64,000 nucleotides of DNA. It comes from CAXBNB01 sp965267535 (GTDB taxonomy: Bacteria; Bacteroidota; Bacteroidia; Cytophagales; Cyclobacteriaceae). A model generated the notes under the pieces. That model was not told the origin of the DNA. It searched no databases and saw only the letters and a program-made list of their open reading frames with translations. The stretch spans positions 930,001-994,000 of the forward strand of contig OZ254082.1 in NCBI GenBank assembly GCA_965267535.1, in the 5' to 3' direction. The position numbers were made by a program, and so were the translations under genes. Positions 9,407 to 16,973 of the stretch are shown piece by piece (positions within the stretch are counted from its first letter, which is position 1; each line of letters begins with the position of its first letter).

Positions 9407-9694
9407 ATGAGTATTTTAAAGAAACCATTAGTGACTGAAAAGGTGTCTGCACTCAATGAAAGCGGTAAATACGGTTTCATAGTAGACAAAGGAGCTAATA
9501 AAGTAGAAATAAAGAAGGCCGTAGAGAAAACCTATGGTGTGACTGTGGAAAGCGTAAACACAATGGTGTACGCAGGTAAGTCTAAGACAAAATACACCAA
9601 ATCCAGAGTGATATCAGGACGTACTGCTTCCTACAAAAAAGCGATTGTACAGATTGCTGAAGGTGAGATTATTGATTTTTACGGCGCAGTATAA
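9407..9694 (+). CDS. rplW: 50S ribosomal protein L23
   Basis: L23 sits at the tunnel exit and is the docking point for trigger factor and the signal recognition particle. The 95-residue protein has KPLVTEKVSALNESGKYGF, the KVEIKKAVEKTYGV helix and a short YAGKSKTKYTKSRV loop. The length is normal. It lies between rplD and rplB with only single-digit gaps. Confidence 0.97.
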   Translation: MSILKKPLVTEKVSALNESGKYGFIVDKGANKVEIKKAVEKTYGVTVESVNTMVYAGKSKTKYTKSRVISGRTASYKKAIVQIAEGEIIDFYGAV

Positions 9695-9706
9695 ATATAG
9701 ATACAA

Positions 9707-10531
9707 ATGGCAGTTAAGAAATTAAAACCTACCACACCGGGACAAAGATACAGAGTAGCGCCAGTCTTCGACGACATTACAGCTACCACTCCCGAGAAAT
9801 CATTGACTAAGAGTGTTCACCGCAATGGCGGAAGAAACAATTCTGGTAAAATGACTATTCGTAATGTAGGTGGTGGTCATAAGAAAAAATACAGAGTAAT
9901 TGATTTCAAAAGAGACAAGCACAATGTGCCTGCTACTGTAAAATCAATCGAATACGATCCCATGCGTACCGCCAGGATAGCCCTGTTGTACTACGCTGAT
10001 GGTGAAAAACGCTATATCATAGCGCCGGCTGGTTTGAAAGTAGGTCAAACGGTAGTATCAGGAGCTGGAGTAGCCCCGGAAGTGGGTAACACACTCTTCC
10101 TTTCTGACATACCTTTGGGTACTATCATCCACAATGTGGAGCTGAAGCCTGGTAAAGGTGCTGCTATGGCCAGAAGTGCTGGATCTTACGTGCAGCTGTT
10201 GGCTCGCGAAGGAAAGTACGCGACAGTGAAGCTTCCTTCAGGTGAGATGAGAATGGTGTTAATTACTTGTACTGCTACTATTGGTACTGTATCAAATTCT
10301 GACCACATGAACGTAAGGCTTGGAAAAGCAGGACGTAACAGGTGGAAAGGTAGAAGACCAAGAGTAAGAGGTGTAGCTATGAACCCGGTAGATCACCCGA
10401 TGGGTGGTGGTGAAGGTAAGTCTTCAGGAGGTCACCCAAGATCGAGAACCGGATTGTATGCTAAAGGTAAAAAGACCAGAGCACCTAAGAAGTATTCGAA
10501 CAATTTGATAATAAGTAAAAGGAAAAAATAA
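9707..10531 (+). CDS. rplB: 50S ribosomal protein L2
   Basis: L2 is required for subunit association and peptidyl transferase activity. The 274-residue protein has the conserved N-terminal PTTPGQRYRV, the GGRNNSGKMTIRNVGGGHKK stretch in the rRNA-binding domain, and the C-terminal NPVDHPMGGGEGKSSGGHPR segment that holds the conserved histidine. Its stop overlaps the rpsS start by one base (TAATG). Confidence 0.98.
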   Translation: MAVKKLKPTTPGQRYRVAPVFDDITATTPEKSLTKSVHRNGGRNNSGKMTIRNVGGGHKKKYRVIDFKRDKHNVPATVKSIEYDPMRTARIALLYYADGEKRYIIAPAGLKVGQTVVSGAGVAPEVGNTLFLSDIPLGTIIHNVELKPGKGAAMARSAGSYVQLLAREGKYATVKLPSGEMRMVLITCTATIGTVSNSDHMNVRLGKAGRNRWKGRRPRVRGVAMNPVDHPMGGGEGKSSGGHPRSRTGLYAKGKKTRAPKKYSNNLIISKRKK

Positions 10532-10809
10532 TGGGAAGATCTTTAAAAAAAGGCCCTTATATAGACTTTCGACTTGAAAAAAAGGTTGAAGCAATGACTG
10601 ACTCAGGAAAGAAGTCTGTAATCAAAACCTGGTCAAGAAGATCGATGATCTCTCCGGATTTTGTAGGTCATACATTTGCTGTACACAATGGCAATAAATT
10701 TATACCTGTATTTGTGACTGAAAACATGGTAGGTCATAAACTCGGAGAATTCGCTCCTACTAGAAACTTTAGGGGGCACATTTCAAAAAAAGATAAAGGC
10801 AAAAGATAA
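10531..10809 (+). CDS. rpsS: 30S ribosomal protein S19
   Basis: S19 is a head protein of the small subunit that pairs with S13. The 92-residue protein starts GRSLKKGPYID and has IKTWSRRSMISPDFVGHT and the VTENMVGHKLGEFAPTR core. Its start overlaps the stop of rplB, so the two genes are probably translationally coupled. rplV begins 8 bases downstream. Confidence 0.98.
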   Translation: MGRSLKKGPYIDFRLEKKVEAMTDSGKKSVIKTWSRRSMISPDFVGHTFAVHNGNKFIPVFVTENMVGHKLGEFAPTRNFRGHISKKDKGKR

Positions 10810-10817
10810 TAGCTAAT

Positions 10818-11201
10818 ATGGAAGCAGTAGCAAAACTTAATAATGTACCTACTTCCCCTCGAAAGATGAGAGTAGTTGCTGATTTGGTGAGAGGACAGAG
10901 AGTGAACAAAGCACTAAACGTCTTGAAATTCGAATCGAAGCAAGGTGCAGCCAGGATCGAAAAGTTATTACTTTCGGCTATTTCAAATTGGCAACAAAAA
11001 AATGAAGATCAAAGTCTAGAGGATGCTGATCTTTATGTAAAAGAAATATATGTGGATAGCGGTAGAATTCTGAAAAGATTGCGTCCTGCACCACAAGGTA
11101 GAGCTCACAGGATCAGAAAAAGATCCAACCATGTGACGCTTGTAGTAGACAGCTACAATACCTCCGAAAATATTGAAGTAACTGAAAATTCAGAAAACTA
11201 A
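10818..11201 (+). CDS. rplV: 50S ribosomal protein L22
   Basis: L22 contributes an extended hairpin to the exit tunnel, where macrolides bind nearby. The 127-residue protein has TSPRKMRVVADLVRGQRV near the N-terminus and the tunnel hairpin LRPAPQGRAHRIRKRSNH, with no insertion or deletion visible. The last ten or so residues (asparagine- and glutamate-rich) are a short extension beyond the usual 110-residue core. Confidence 0.97.
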   Translation: MEAVAKLNNVPTSPRKMRVVADLVRGQRVNKALNVLKFESKQGAARIEKLLLSAISNWQQKNEDQSLEDADLYVKEIYVDSGRILKRLRPAPQGRAHRIRKRSNHVTLVVDSYNTSENIEVTENSEN

Positions 11202-11206
11202 TACAA

Positions 11207-11920
11207 ATGGGACAAAAAGTAAACCCTGTAGGCCTTAGGTTAGGAATTGTAAAAGGATGGGATTCCAACTGGTATGGTGGAAAATCTTTTTCTGACAAAT
11301 TAGTAGAAGACCAGAAAATCCGAAAGTATATTGATGCTAGGATTCCTAAAGGAGGTATCGCTAAAGTAGTAATAGAAAGAACGATCAAGCGTATCACATT
11401 GACTATTCACACGGCACGTCCGGGAGTAGTGATCGGTAAAGGTGGTGCTGAAGTAGATAAGATCAAGGAGGAGTTGAAGCGATTGACAGGAAAAGATCTT
11501 CAGATCAATATTTTCGAAATCAAAAGACCTGAGCTGGATGCTGTATTGGTAGGTGAATCTATCGCACAACAACTTAAAGCCAGAATCTCTTACAGAAGAG
11601 CGATGAAGCAAGCTATAGCTTCTTCTATGAGAGTAGGAGCTCAAGGTATTAAGATAAAAGTATCAGGCCGACTTGGTGGAGCAGAGATGGCTCGTACTGA
11701 GCAGTACAAAGAAGGTAGAATTCCTCTTCATACACTTCGTGCAGATATCGACTATGCTGTGTCAGAAGCACACACAATCTACGGAAAAATCGGTATCAAG
11801 GTATGGATATTCAAAGGCGAAGTATTTGGTAAAAGAGACCTTTCTCCAAACATAGGCATGGGTAACGAAAGTGGCGGAAGAAGAAGAAACGACGGCCCTA
11901 AACGTAGAAGAAATAATTGA
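11207..11920 (+). CDS. rpsC: 30S ribosomal protein S3
   Basis: S3 forms part of the mRNA entry channel and its helicase activity. The 237-residue protein contains the KH domain with the loop VVIGKGGAEVDKIKEEL, followed by the C-terminal S3 domain with GRLGGAEMARTE and TLRADIDYA. The arginine- and asparagine-rich tail (GGRRRNDGPKRRRNN) is typical. A 39-base gap before rplP is slightly longer than its neighbours' gaps. Confidence 0.98.
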   Translation: MGQKVNPVGLRLGIVKGWDSNWYGGKSFSDKLVEDQKIRKYIDARIPKGGIAKVVIERTIKRITLTIHTARPGVVIGKGGAEVDKIKEELKRLTGKDLQINIFEIKRPELDAVLVGESIAQQLKARISYRRAMKQAIASSMRVGAQGIKIKVSGRLGGAEMARTEQYKEGRIPLHTLRADIDYAVSEAHTIYGKIGIKVWIFKGEVFGKRDLSPNIGMGNESGGRRRNDGPKRRRNN

Positions 11921-11959
11921 TTAAATAAATCCTTGTAATAGGATAAACAATATACAGAG

Positions 11960-12379
11960 ATGTTACAACCGAAAAGAACCAAATTCAGGAAAAAGCAAAA
12001 AGGTCGTGTAAAAGGAATGGCTCAAAGAGGTCATACACTAGCCTTCGGAGCGTTTGGTATTAAGGCGTTGGAGCCAGGCTGGATCACCAGTAGGCAAATC
12101 GAAGCGTCTAGGATAGCCATGACCAGGGCCATGAAAAGGGAAGGTCAGGTTTGGATTAGAATATTTCCTGACAAGCCAGTAACCAAGAAGCCAGCCGAAG
12201 TAAGGATGGGTAAAGGTAAAGGTGCTCCTGAATATTGGGTAGCTGTTGTAAAGCCGGGAACCATTTTGTTTGAGTCTGCCGGAGTAAATATTGAGTTGGC
12301 CAAAGAAGCATTGCGTTTAGCGCAGCAAAAACTGCCAATCAGAACAAAATTTGTAGTAAGAAGAGATTATACAGGCTGA
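11960..12379 (+). CDS. rplP: 50S ribosomal protein L16
   Basis: L16 organises the A-site region of the large subunit. The 139-residue protein starts MLQPKRTKFRKKQKG and carries GHTLAFGAFGIKALEPGWI, the KREGQVWIRIFPDKP strand with the arginine that is hydroxylated in some bacteria, and VRMGKGKGAPEYWVA. No hydroxylase gene lies nearby. Length and motifs are standard. Confidence 0.98.
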   Translation: MLQPKRTKFRKKQKGRVKGMAQRGHTLAFGAFGIKALEPGWITSRQIEASRIAMTRAMKREGQVWIRIFPDKPVTKKPAEVRMGKGKGAPEYWVAVVKPGTILFESAGVNIELAKEALRLAQQKLPIRTKFVVRRDYTG

Positions 12380-12409
12380 TAAGTCCTATAAGTCTAAACG
12401 TATAGAAAT

Positions 12410-12604
12410 ATGAAAAATTCAGAGATTAAAGGTTTATCCTTGGATGAATTAAAAGGCAAACTTGAGGCCGAAAAGGAGAATTTAAGCAAGCTTAAGTTCG
12501 CCCACTCAATTACTCCCATAGAAAACCCTACGCGGTTGAAGGAAGCACGTAAATTAGTTGCAAGGTTAAACACTGAAATCAGGGCAAAAGAACTGGCTCA
12601 ATAA
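12410..12604 (+). CDS. rpmC: 50S ribosomal protein L29
   Basis: L29 is a small two-helix protein next to L23 at the tunnel exit. The 64-residue product has KNSEIKGLSLDELKGKL and a second helix with NPTRLKEARKLVARLNTEIRA. It sits in the expected place between rplP and rpsQ. Its helices are heptad-like and lysine/glutamate-rich, as in the family. Confidence 0.96.
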   Translation: MKNSEIKGLSLDELKGKLEAEKENLSKLKFAHSITPIENPTRLKEARKLVARLNTEIRAKELAQ

Positions 12605-12613
12605 TTAGGCATC

Positions 12614-12871
12614 ATGGAAACCAGAAATTTAAGAAAAGAAAGAATAGGGAAGGTCGTTAGCAACAAAATGCAAAAGACCATTACTGTTGAAGTACAACGT
12701 AAAGTAAAGCACCCCATCTACGGAAAATTTATAGGGAAATCCAAGAAATTTGCCGCACACGACGAAAACAACGACTGTGGAATCGGTGATACGGTAAAAA
12801 TTATGGAGACCAGGCCTTTGAGCAAGAATAAAAGGTGGAGATTAGTTGAAATATTAGAAAGAGCAAAATAA
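12614..12871 (+). CDS. rpsQ: 30S ribosomal protein S17
   Basis: S17 is an OB-fold protein that binds helix 11 of 16S rRNA. The 85-residue protein has RIGKVVSNKMQKTITVEVQR, the KHPIYGKFIGKSKKFAAHDE strand and GDTVKIMETRPLSKNKRWR. The start gives the conventional N-terminus METRNLRKERIG. It ends 1 base before rplN. Confidence 0.97.
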   Translation: METRNLRKERIGKVVSNKMQKTITVEVQRKVKHPIYGKFIGKSKKFAAHDENNDCGIGDTVKIMETRPLSKNKRWRLVEILERAK

Positions 12872-12872
12872 A

Positions 12873-13241
12873 ATGATACAGCAAGAATCAAGACTGAGTG
12901 TGGCTGATAACAGCGGTGCAAAAGAAGTCCTTTGCATTCGTGTACTGGGAGGTACAGGCAAACGATACGCATCCGTTGGAGATACTATCGTAGTATCTGT
13001 GAAATCTGCCATGTCTTCAAGTAACCTTAAGAAAGGAACAGTATCCAAAGCTGTGGTTGTAAGAACCAAGAAAGAAGTTCGCAGAAAAGACGGTTCTTAT
13101 ATTCGCTTCGAAGATAATGCAGCTGTATTGTTAACTGCCAATGATGAGCCTAGAGGTACCAGGATCTTTGGACCTGTAGCAAGAGAGTTGCGTGAAAAGC
13201 AATTTATGAAAATTGTTTCATTGGCACCTGAGGTTCTTTAA
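12873..13241 (+). CDS. rplN: 50S ribosomal protein L14
   Basis: L14 lies on the subunit interface and is the docking site of the silencing factor RsfS. The 122-residue protein starts MIQQESRLSVADNSGAKEV and contains RVLGGTGKRYASVGD, KGTVSKAVVVRTKKEVRR and DNAAVLLTANDEPRGTRIFG. Every family feature is present at standard length. Confidence 0.98.
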   Translation: MIQQESRLSVADNSGAKEVLCIRVLGGTGKRYASVGDTIVVSVKSAMSSSNLKKGTVSKAVVVRTKKEVRRKDGSYIRFEDNAAVLLTANDEPRGTRIFGPVARELREKQFMKIVSLAPEVL

Positions 13242-13269
13242 TAGATAGCCGGACAAAAAATATTAAGAA

Positions 13270-13593
13270 ATGAAACTGCACATTAAAAAAGGGGATACTG
13301 TAAAAGTAATTGCGGGAAACTCAAACGGCAAAACCGGGAAAGTACTCGAAGTGTATCCATCTAAATACAGGGCAATTGTAGAAGGACTTAACATGGTTAC
13401 TAAGCACAACAAACCATCCGCTGAAAGTCCTGAAGGAGGCATCAAGAAAGTTGAAGCTTCGATTCACCTGAGCAACCTGATGCTAGTAGATCCGGCTACC
13501 GGTGAAGCTACCAAAACAGGTAGAAAGCCAGATGAAAATGGCAAATTACAACGATTCTCAAAAAAAACAGGGGAGGTAATAAAAAATGGCTAG
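13270..13593 (+). CDS. rplX: 50S ribosomal protein L24
   Basis: L24 is an assembly initiator that contacts the tunnel exit. The 107-residue protein has the KOW motif KKGDTVKVIAGNSNGKTGKV and the EGLNMVTKHNKPS strand. Its 3' end overlaps the start of rplE by 8 bases in a different frame, which indicates translational coupling. Confidence 0.97.
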   Translation: MKLHIKKGDTVKVIAGNSNGKTGKVLEVYPSKYRAIVEGLNMVTKHNKPSAESPEGGIKKVEASIHLSNLMLVDPATGEATKTGRKPDENGKLQRFSKKTGEVIKNG

Positions 13594-14143
13594 TCCTAGA
13601 TTAAAAGACAAATATCTAAACGAGATTGTTCCTGCTCTTAGGGACAAATTCGAGTACAAATCAGTAATGCAGGTGCCTAAAATCACTAAGATTAGTGTAA
13701 ACAAAGGTATCGGTGCAGCTGTCTCTGACAAAAAACTGATAGATGCAGGAGTTGAAGAACTCACTCAAATAACTGGCCAGCTGGCTGTAGCTACTAAGGC
13801 TAAAAAATCAATCTCTAACTTTAAGTTGAGAGAAGAAATGCCTATTGGTGCCAGAGTTACCCTCCGTGGAGACAAAATGTACGAATTTCTTGATAGGCTA
13901 ATGACCGTAGCTCTTCCTCGTGTACGTGACTTTAGAGGAATACGCGATAAAGGTTTTGATGGCCGTGGAAACTATACGCTCGGTATCAAAGAGCAAATCA
14001 TTTTCCCTGAGATAAGCATAGAGAAAGTGAACAAAATTTCAGGTATGGATATCACATTTGTGACTACTGCCACTACCGACGAAGAAAGTTATGAATTGCT
14101 GAAAGCATTTGGAATGCCTTTCGCAGGAAAAAACAAAAACTAA
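13586..14143 (+). CDS. rplE: 50S ribosomal protein L5
   Basis: L5 carries 5S rRNA and touches the P-site tRNA. The 185-residue protein has KITKISVNKGIGAAVSDKK, the REEMPIGARVTLRGDKMYEF strand and the C-terminal FPEISIEKVNKISGMDITFV segment, each seen in its usual order. It overlaps the end of rplX and is followed after one base by rpsN. Confidence 0.98.
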   Translation: MASPRLKDKYLNEIVPALRDKFEYKSVMQVPKITKISVNKGIGAAVSDKKLIDAGVEELTQITGQLAVATKAKKSISNFKLREEMPIGARVTLRGDKMYEFLDRLMTVALPRVRDFRGIRDKGFDGRGNYTLGIKEQIIFPEISIEKVNKISGMDITFVTTATTDEESYELLKAFGMPFAGKNKN

Positions 14144-14144
14144 T

Positions 14145-14414
14145 ATGGCAAGAGAAGCAATAAAAGCCAGAGAAAGAAAAAGAGAAAGACTGGTAGAAAA
14201 ATACGCTGAAAAAAGAGCTGCACTTAAAGCAGCCGGCGATTATGAAGGTCTTGACAAACTTCCTCGCAACTCATCCAAAGTAAGACTTCACAACCGATGC
14301 AAGCTTACTGGTAGACCAAAAGGATACATGAGAAAGTTTGGAATCTCCAGGGTTACCTTCAGAGAAATGGCCTCAGAAGGAAAAATACCAGGTGTTACAA
14401 AATCCAGCTGGTAA
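14145..14414 (+). CDS. rpsN: 30S ribosomal protein S14, zinc-free form
   Basis: The 89-residue S14 begins MAREAIKARERKRERL at the ATG at 14145, one base after the rplE stop. An open frame continues upstream into rplE, but the family start fits only at 14145. The long form has LPRNSSKVRLHNRCKLTGRP and a single cysteine, so it is the C-minus type that does not bind zinc, unlike the 61-residue C-plus type with two CxxC pairs. A promoter-like element separates it from rpsH. Confidence 0.96.
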   Translation: MAREAIKARERKRERLVEKYAEKRAALKAAGDYEGLDKLPRNSSKVRLHNRCKLTGRPKGYMRKFGISRVTFREMASEGKIPGVTKSSW

Positions 14415-14442
14415 AAATTATATATTAAAGAAAAAATTTAAC

Positions 14443-14450
14443 TAACTTTG
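14443..14450 (+). promoter_or_regulatory. Internal -7 element upstream of rpsH
   Basis: TAACTTTG matches the Bacteroidota -7 consensus. The bases downstream (GCAGCCC then a T run) closely resemble those at the rplC promoter (GCAGTCC then a T run). No good -33 element is visible at the right distance. A CCC/GGG hairpin with a T-rich loop (14454-14470) follows. It may be a secondary promoter within the operon. Confidence 0.55.
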
Positions 14451-14487
14451 CAGCCCTGTTTTTAATGGGGTTTAAAAGTATAATGCA

Positions 14488-14883
14488 ATGACTGATCCGA
14501 TAGCAGATTATTTAACAAGGTTGAGAAATGCAATAAAGGCGAATCACAGGATCGTTGAAATGCCTGCATCCAACATCAAAAAAGAGATAACCAAAGTGCT
14601 GCACGAGCAAGGGTTTATCAAAAACTATAAGTTCGTGGACGATGGTGTACAGGGTTCTATTAAAATTGCCCTAAAATACAATCCAGACACGAAGCAATCT
14701 GCCATAGAAAGCCTTACCCGGGTAAGTAAGCCTGGTTTGAGAAAGTATGCGAATGCAGACACTCTCCCAAGGGTTTTAAATGGTTTAGGCATTGCTATTA
14801 TGTCTACTTCGAAAGGAGTAATCACCAACAAGAAGGCGAAAGAACTTCATGTAGGCGGTGAGGTACTATGTTATGTTTATTAA
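14488..14883 (+). CDS. rpsH: 30S ribosomal protein S8
   Basis: S8 is a primary 16S rRNA binder and, in enterobacteria, the translational repressor of the spc operon. The 131-residue protein starts MTDPIADYLTRLRNA and ends with the conserved ISTSKG-like motif (IMSTSKGVITNKKAKEL) and GGEVLCYVY. The 73-base gap upstream is one of the longest inside the cluster and holds the promoter-like element. Confidence 0.98.
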   Translation: MTDPIADYLTRLRNAIKANHRIVEMPASNIKKEITKVLHEQGFIKNYKFVDDGVQGSIKIALKYNPDTKQSAIESLTRVSKPGLRKYANADTLPRVLNGLGIAIMSTSKGVITNKKAKELHVGGEVLCYVY

Positions 14884-14894
14884 TATAAGAACAG

Positions 14895-15446
14895 ATGTCT
14901 AGAATAGGAAAGAAACCGATAGATATACCTTCAGGTGTTACTGTTAAAACTGACAAGAATGTGGTAACAGTGACCGGTCCAAAAGGTACATTATCTCGTG
15001 AGATCGACGCTGACTTCAATCTTACTTTAGAAGATACAAGCCTTATTGTTGAAAGGCCCACTGAGCAGAAAAGACACAAAGCTTTGCACGGTCTTTATCG
15101 CTCGCTGATCAACAACATGGTAGAAGGTGTGAATACCGGCTTCAAAAAAGAAATGGAACTAGTGGGTGTAGGTTATAAAGCCAGCGCTCAGGGCAATGTT
15201 CTTGAATTAAGCTTGGGATACTCTCACAACATATATGTGCAAATCCCTTCTGAAGTGTCTGTAAGCGCTGAGACAGCTAAAGGTAAAAACCCGATAGTGA
15301 CCCTGGAAAGTAATGATAAAGAGCTGGTAGGAGAGGTTGCGGCTAAAATCAGATCACTCAGAAAAGTAGAACCATACAAAGGAAAAGGTATCAGGTTCGT
15401 TGGTGAGCAAATTAGAAGAAAAGCTGGTAAAACTGCTGCTAAATAA
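14895..15446 (+). CDS. rplF: 50S ribosomal protein L6
   Basis: L6 binds near the sarcin-ricin loop and the factor-binding site. The 183-residue protein starts MSRIGKKPIDIPSGV, has two homologous alpha/beta domains, and ends with the hallmark GKGIRFVGEQIRRKAGKTAAK segment in two parts. Length and motifs are standard. Confidence 0.98.
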   Translation: MSRIGKKPIDIPSGVTVKTDKNVVTVTGPKGTLSREIDADFNLTLEDTSLIVERPTEQKRHKALHGLYRSLINNMVEGVNTGFKKEMELVGVGYKASAQGNVLELSLGYSHNIYVQIPSEVSVSAETAKGKNPIVTLESNDKELVGEVAAKIRSLRKVEPYKGKGIRFVGEQIRRKAGKTAAK

Positions 15447-15454
15447 TAGATAAG

Positions 15455-15802
15455 ATGGCGATAAGTAAAACGAATAGAAGGCTTAGAATTCGACGAGGCA
15501 TCCGTAACAAAATCAGCGGAACAGCCGAGAGACCTAGACTGTCGGTATATAGAAGTAATAAGAGTATTTATGCTCAGTTGATAGATGATAACGCAGGACA
15601 TACATTAGTAGCTACAAGCTCGTTTGAACTGGGAAATTCATCAGTGAACATAGAAAACTCTAAAAGCGTAGGAAAAAAACTGGCTGAAAAAGCTGCTGAG
15701 AACGGAATCAGTGTTGTGGTGTTTGATCGTGGCGGATATCCTTATCATGGCAATGTAAAGGCACTTGCTGAAGGTGCTAGAGAAGGAGGCCTTAAATTTT
15801 AA
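15455..15802 (+). CDS. rplR: 50S ribosomal protein L18
   Basis: L18 joins 5S rRNA to the large subunit with L5. The 115-residue protein has the basic N-terminus RRLRIRRGIRNKISGT, the RPRLSVYRSNKSIYAQLIDD strand and the C-terminal FDRGGYPYHGNVKALAEGAREGG helix in parts. It begins 8 bases after rplF and ends 6 bases before rpsE. Confidence 0.98.
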   Translation: MAISKTNRRLRIRRGIRNKISGTAERPRLSVYRSNKSIYAQLIDDNAGHTLVATSSFELGNSSVNIENSKSVGKKLAEKAAENGISVVVFDRGGYPYHGNVKALAEGAREGGLKF

Positions 15803-15808
15803 TTAGTT

Positions 15809-16327
15809 ATGTCGCAAACAAATATAAAAGCAATCAGAGCGAGTGAGATTGAGCTTCAGGAAAAAGTTGTAGCCATCAAGCGTGTTGCCAAGGTAGTAAA
15901 AGGAGGTAGAAGGTTTAGCTTCTCAGCCATCGTAGTAGTAGGAGACGGAAATGGTGTAGTAGGATACGGACTTGGAAAAGCTAATGAAGTAACTGATTCG
16001 ATCACAAAAGGCATAGACGATGCTAAGAAAAATCTGGTGAGAGTACCTGTACACAAAGGTACTGTGCCTCACGAGTCTCTTGGTAAGTTTGGTGGTGGAT
16101 TTGTACTGTTGAAACCTGCAGCACAAGGTACAGGAGTAATTGCCGGTGGTGCGATGCGTGCTGTACTGGAAAGTGCCGGAGTACACGATGTACTGGCTAA
16201 GTCTAAAGGTTCATCAAACCCTCACAACGTGGTAAAAGCTACTTTTGATGCGCTCAACAAAATGAGAGATCCTTTTGCTGTAGCTCAACAAAGAGGAGTG
16301 GAGTTGTCTAAAGTTTTTAACGGATAA
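15809..16327 (+). CDS. rpsE: 30S ribosomal protein S5
   Basis: S5 lines the mRNA entry channel and affects decoding accuracy. The 172-residue protein has the double-stranded RNA-binding-like N-terminal domain with VVKGGRRFSFSAIVVVGDG, the GYGLGKANEV helix, and the C-terminal domain with GTGVIAGGAMRAVLESAGV and SSNPHNVVKAT. It is standard in length. Confidence 0.98.
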   Translation: MSQTNIKAIRASEIELQEKVVAIKRVAKVVKGGRRFSFSAIVVVGDGNGVVGYGLGKANEVTDSITKGIDDAKKNLVRVPVHKGTVPHESLGKFGGGFVLLKPAAQGTGVIAGGAMRAVLESAGVHDVLAKSKGSSNPHNVVKATFDALNKMRDPFAVAQQRGVELSKVFNG

Positions 16328-16332
16328 GAACA

Positions 16333-16512
16333 ATGGCTAAAGTTATAATTACACAAACCAGAAGTACTATCAAAAGACCAAACAGACAAAAGCTTACAAT
16401 CAAAGCACTGGGTCTTGGTAGGATCAATAAATCTGTTGAAGTAGAATTAACTCCTCAGATTCAGGGAATGATTAACAAAGTAGATCACTTGGTGTCTGTT
16501 GAAAACAAATAA
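16333..16512 (+). CDS. rpmD: 50S ribosomal protein L30
   Basis: This small gene encodes a 59-residue protein beginning MAKVIITQTRSTIKRPNRQK and containing KALGLGRINKSVE, which identifies bacterial L30. It starts 5 bases after rpsE and stops 11 bases before rplO, the canonical location. L30 is non-essential in some bacteria but is intact here. Confidence 0.95.
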   Translation: MAKVIITQTRSTIKRPNRQKLTIKALGLGRINKSVEVELTPQIQGMINKVDHLVSVENK

Positions 16513-16523
16513 TTGTTAGGAAA

Positions 16524-16970
16524 ATGAAGTTAAATACACTTAAACCTGCAGCAGGTTCAGTTAAAAATAACAAGAGGATAGGCAGAGGCCAGGGATCAGG
16601 AAGAGGCGGTACCTCTACAAGAGGTCACAAAGGAGCTCAGTCTAGATCTGGATATTCTCGCAAAGAAGGATTTGAAGGAGGTCAAATGCCACTACAGCGC
16701 CGTGTGCCTAAGTTTGGCTTTACCAGTCCTAACAGAATCGAGACTAAGCCCATAAACCTTGATAGCATTCAGGCTTTGGCTGATAAATTGAAAGTAACTG
16801 ACATTACTATCGATGTATTAGTAGAGAATGGCTTAGCATCTAAAAAAGACATAGTGAAAGTTTTAGGTAGAGGCGAATTAACCTCTGCAATTAACGTAAC
16901 AGCACATCATTTTTCTAAGTCAGCTACTGAAGCTATCGAAGGAAAAGGTGGAAAAGCTACAGTACTTTAA
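16524..16970 (+). CDS. rplO: 50S ribosomal protein L15
   Basis: L15 assembles late and spans several 23S rRNA domains. The 148-residue protein has the glycine- and arginine-rich N-terminal half with RIGRGQGSGRGGTSTRGHKG and GGQMPLQRRVPKFGF, and a globular C-terminal half. It ends 3 bases before secY, so secretion and ribosome genes share a transcript. Confidence 0.98.
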   Translation: MKLNTLKPAAGSVKNNKRIGRGQGSGRGGTSTRGHKGAQSRSGYSRKEGFEGGQMPLQRRVPKFGFTSPNRIETKPINLDSIQALADKLKVTDITIDVLVENGLASKKDIVKVLGRGELTSAINVTAHHFSKSATEAIEGKGGKATVL

Positions 16971-16973
16971 TTT

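Noticed and set aside
14109..14144. Earlier start for S14
   Set aside because: The extra residues lie in the rplE coding end, and the family N-terminus MAREAIKAR begins at 14145.
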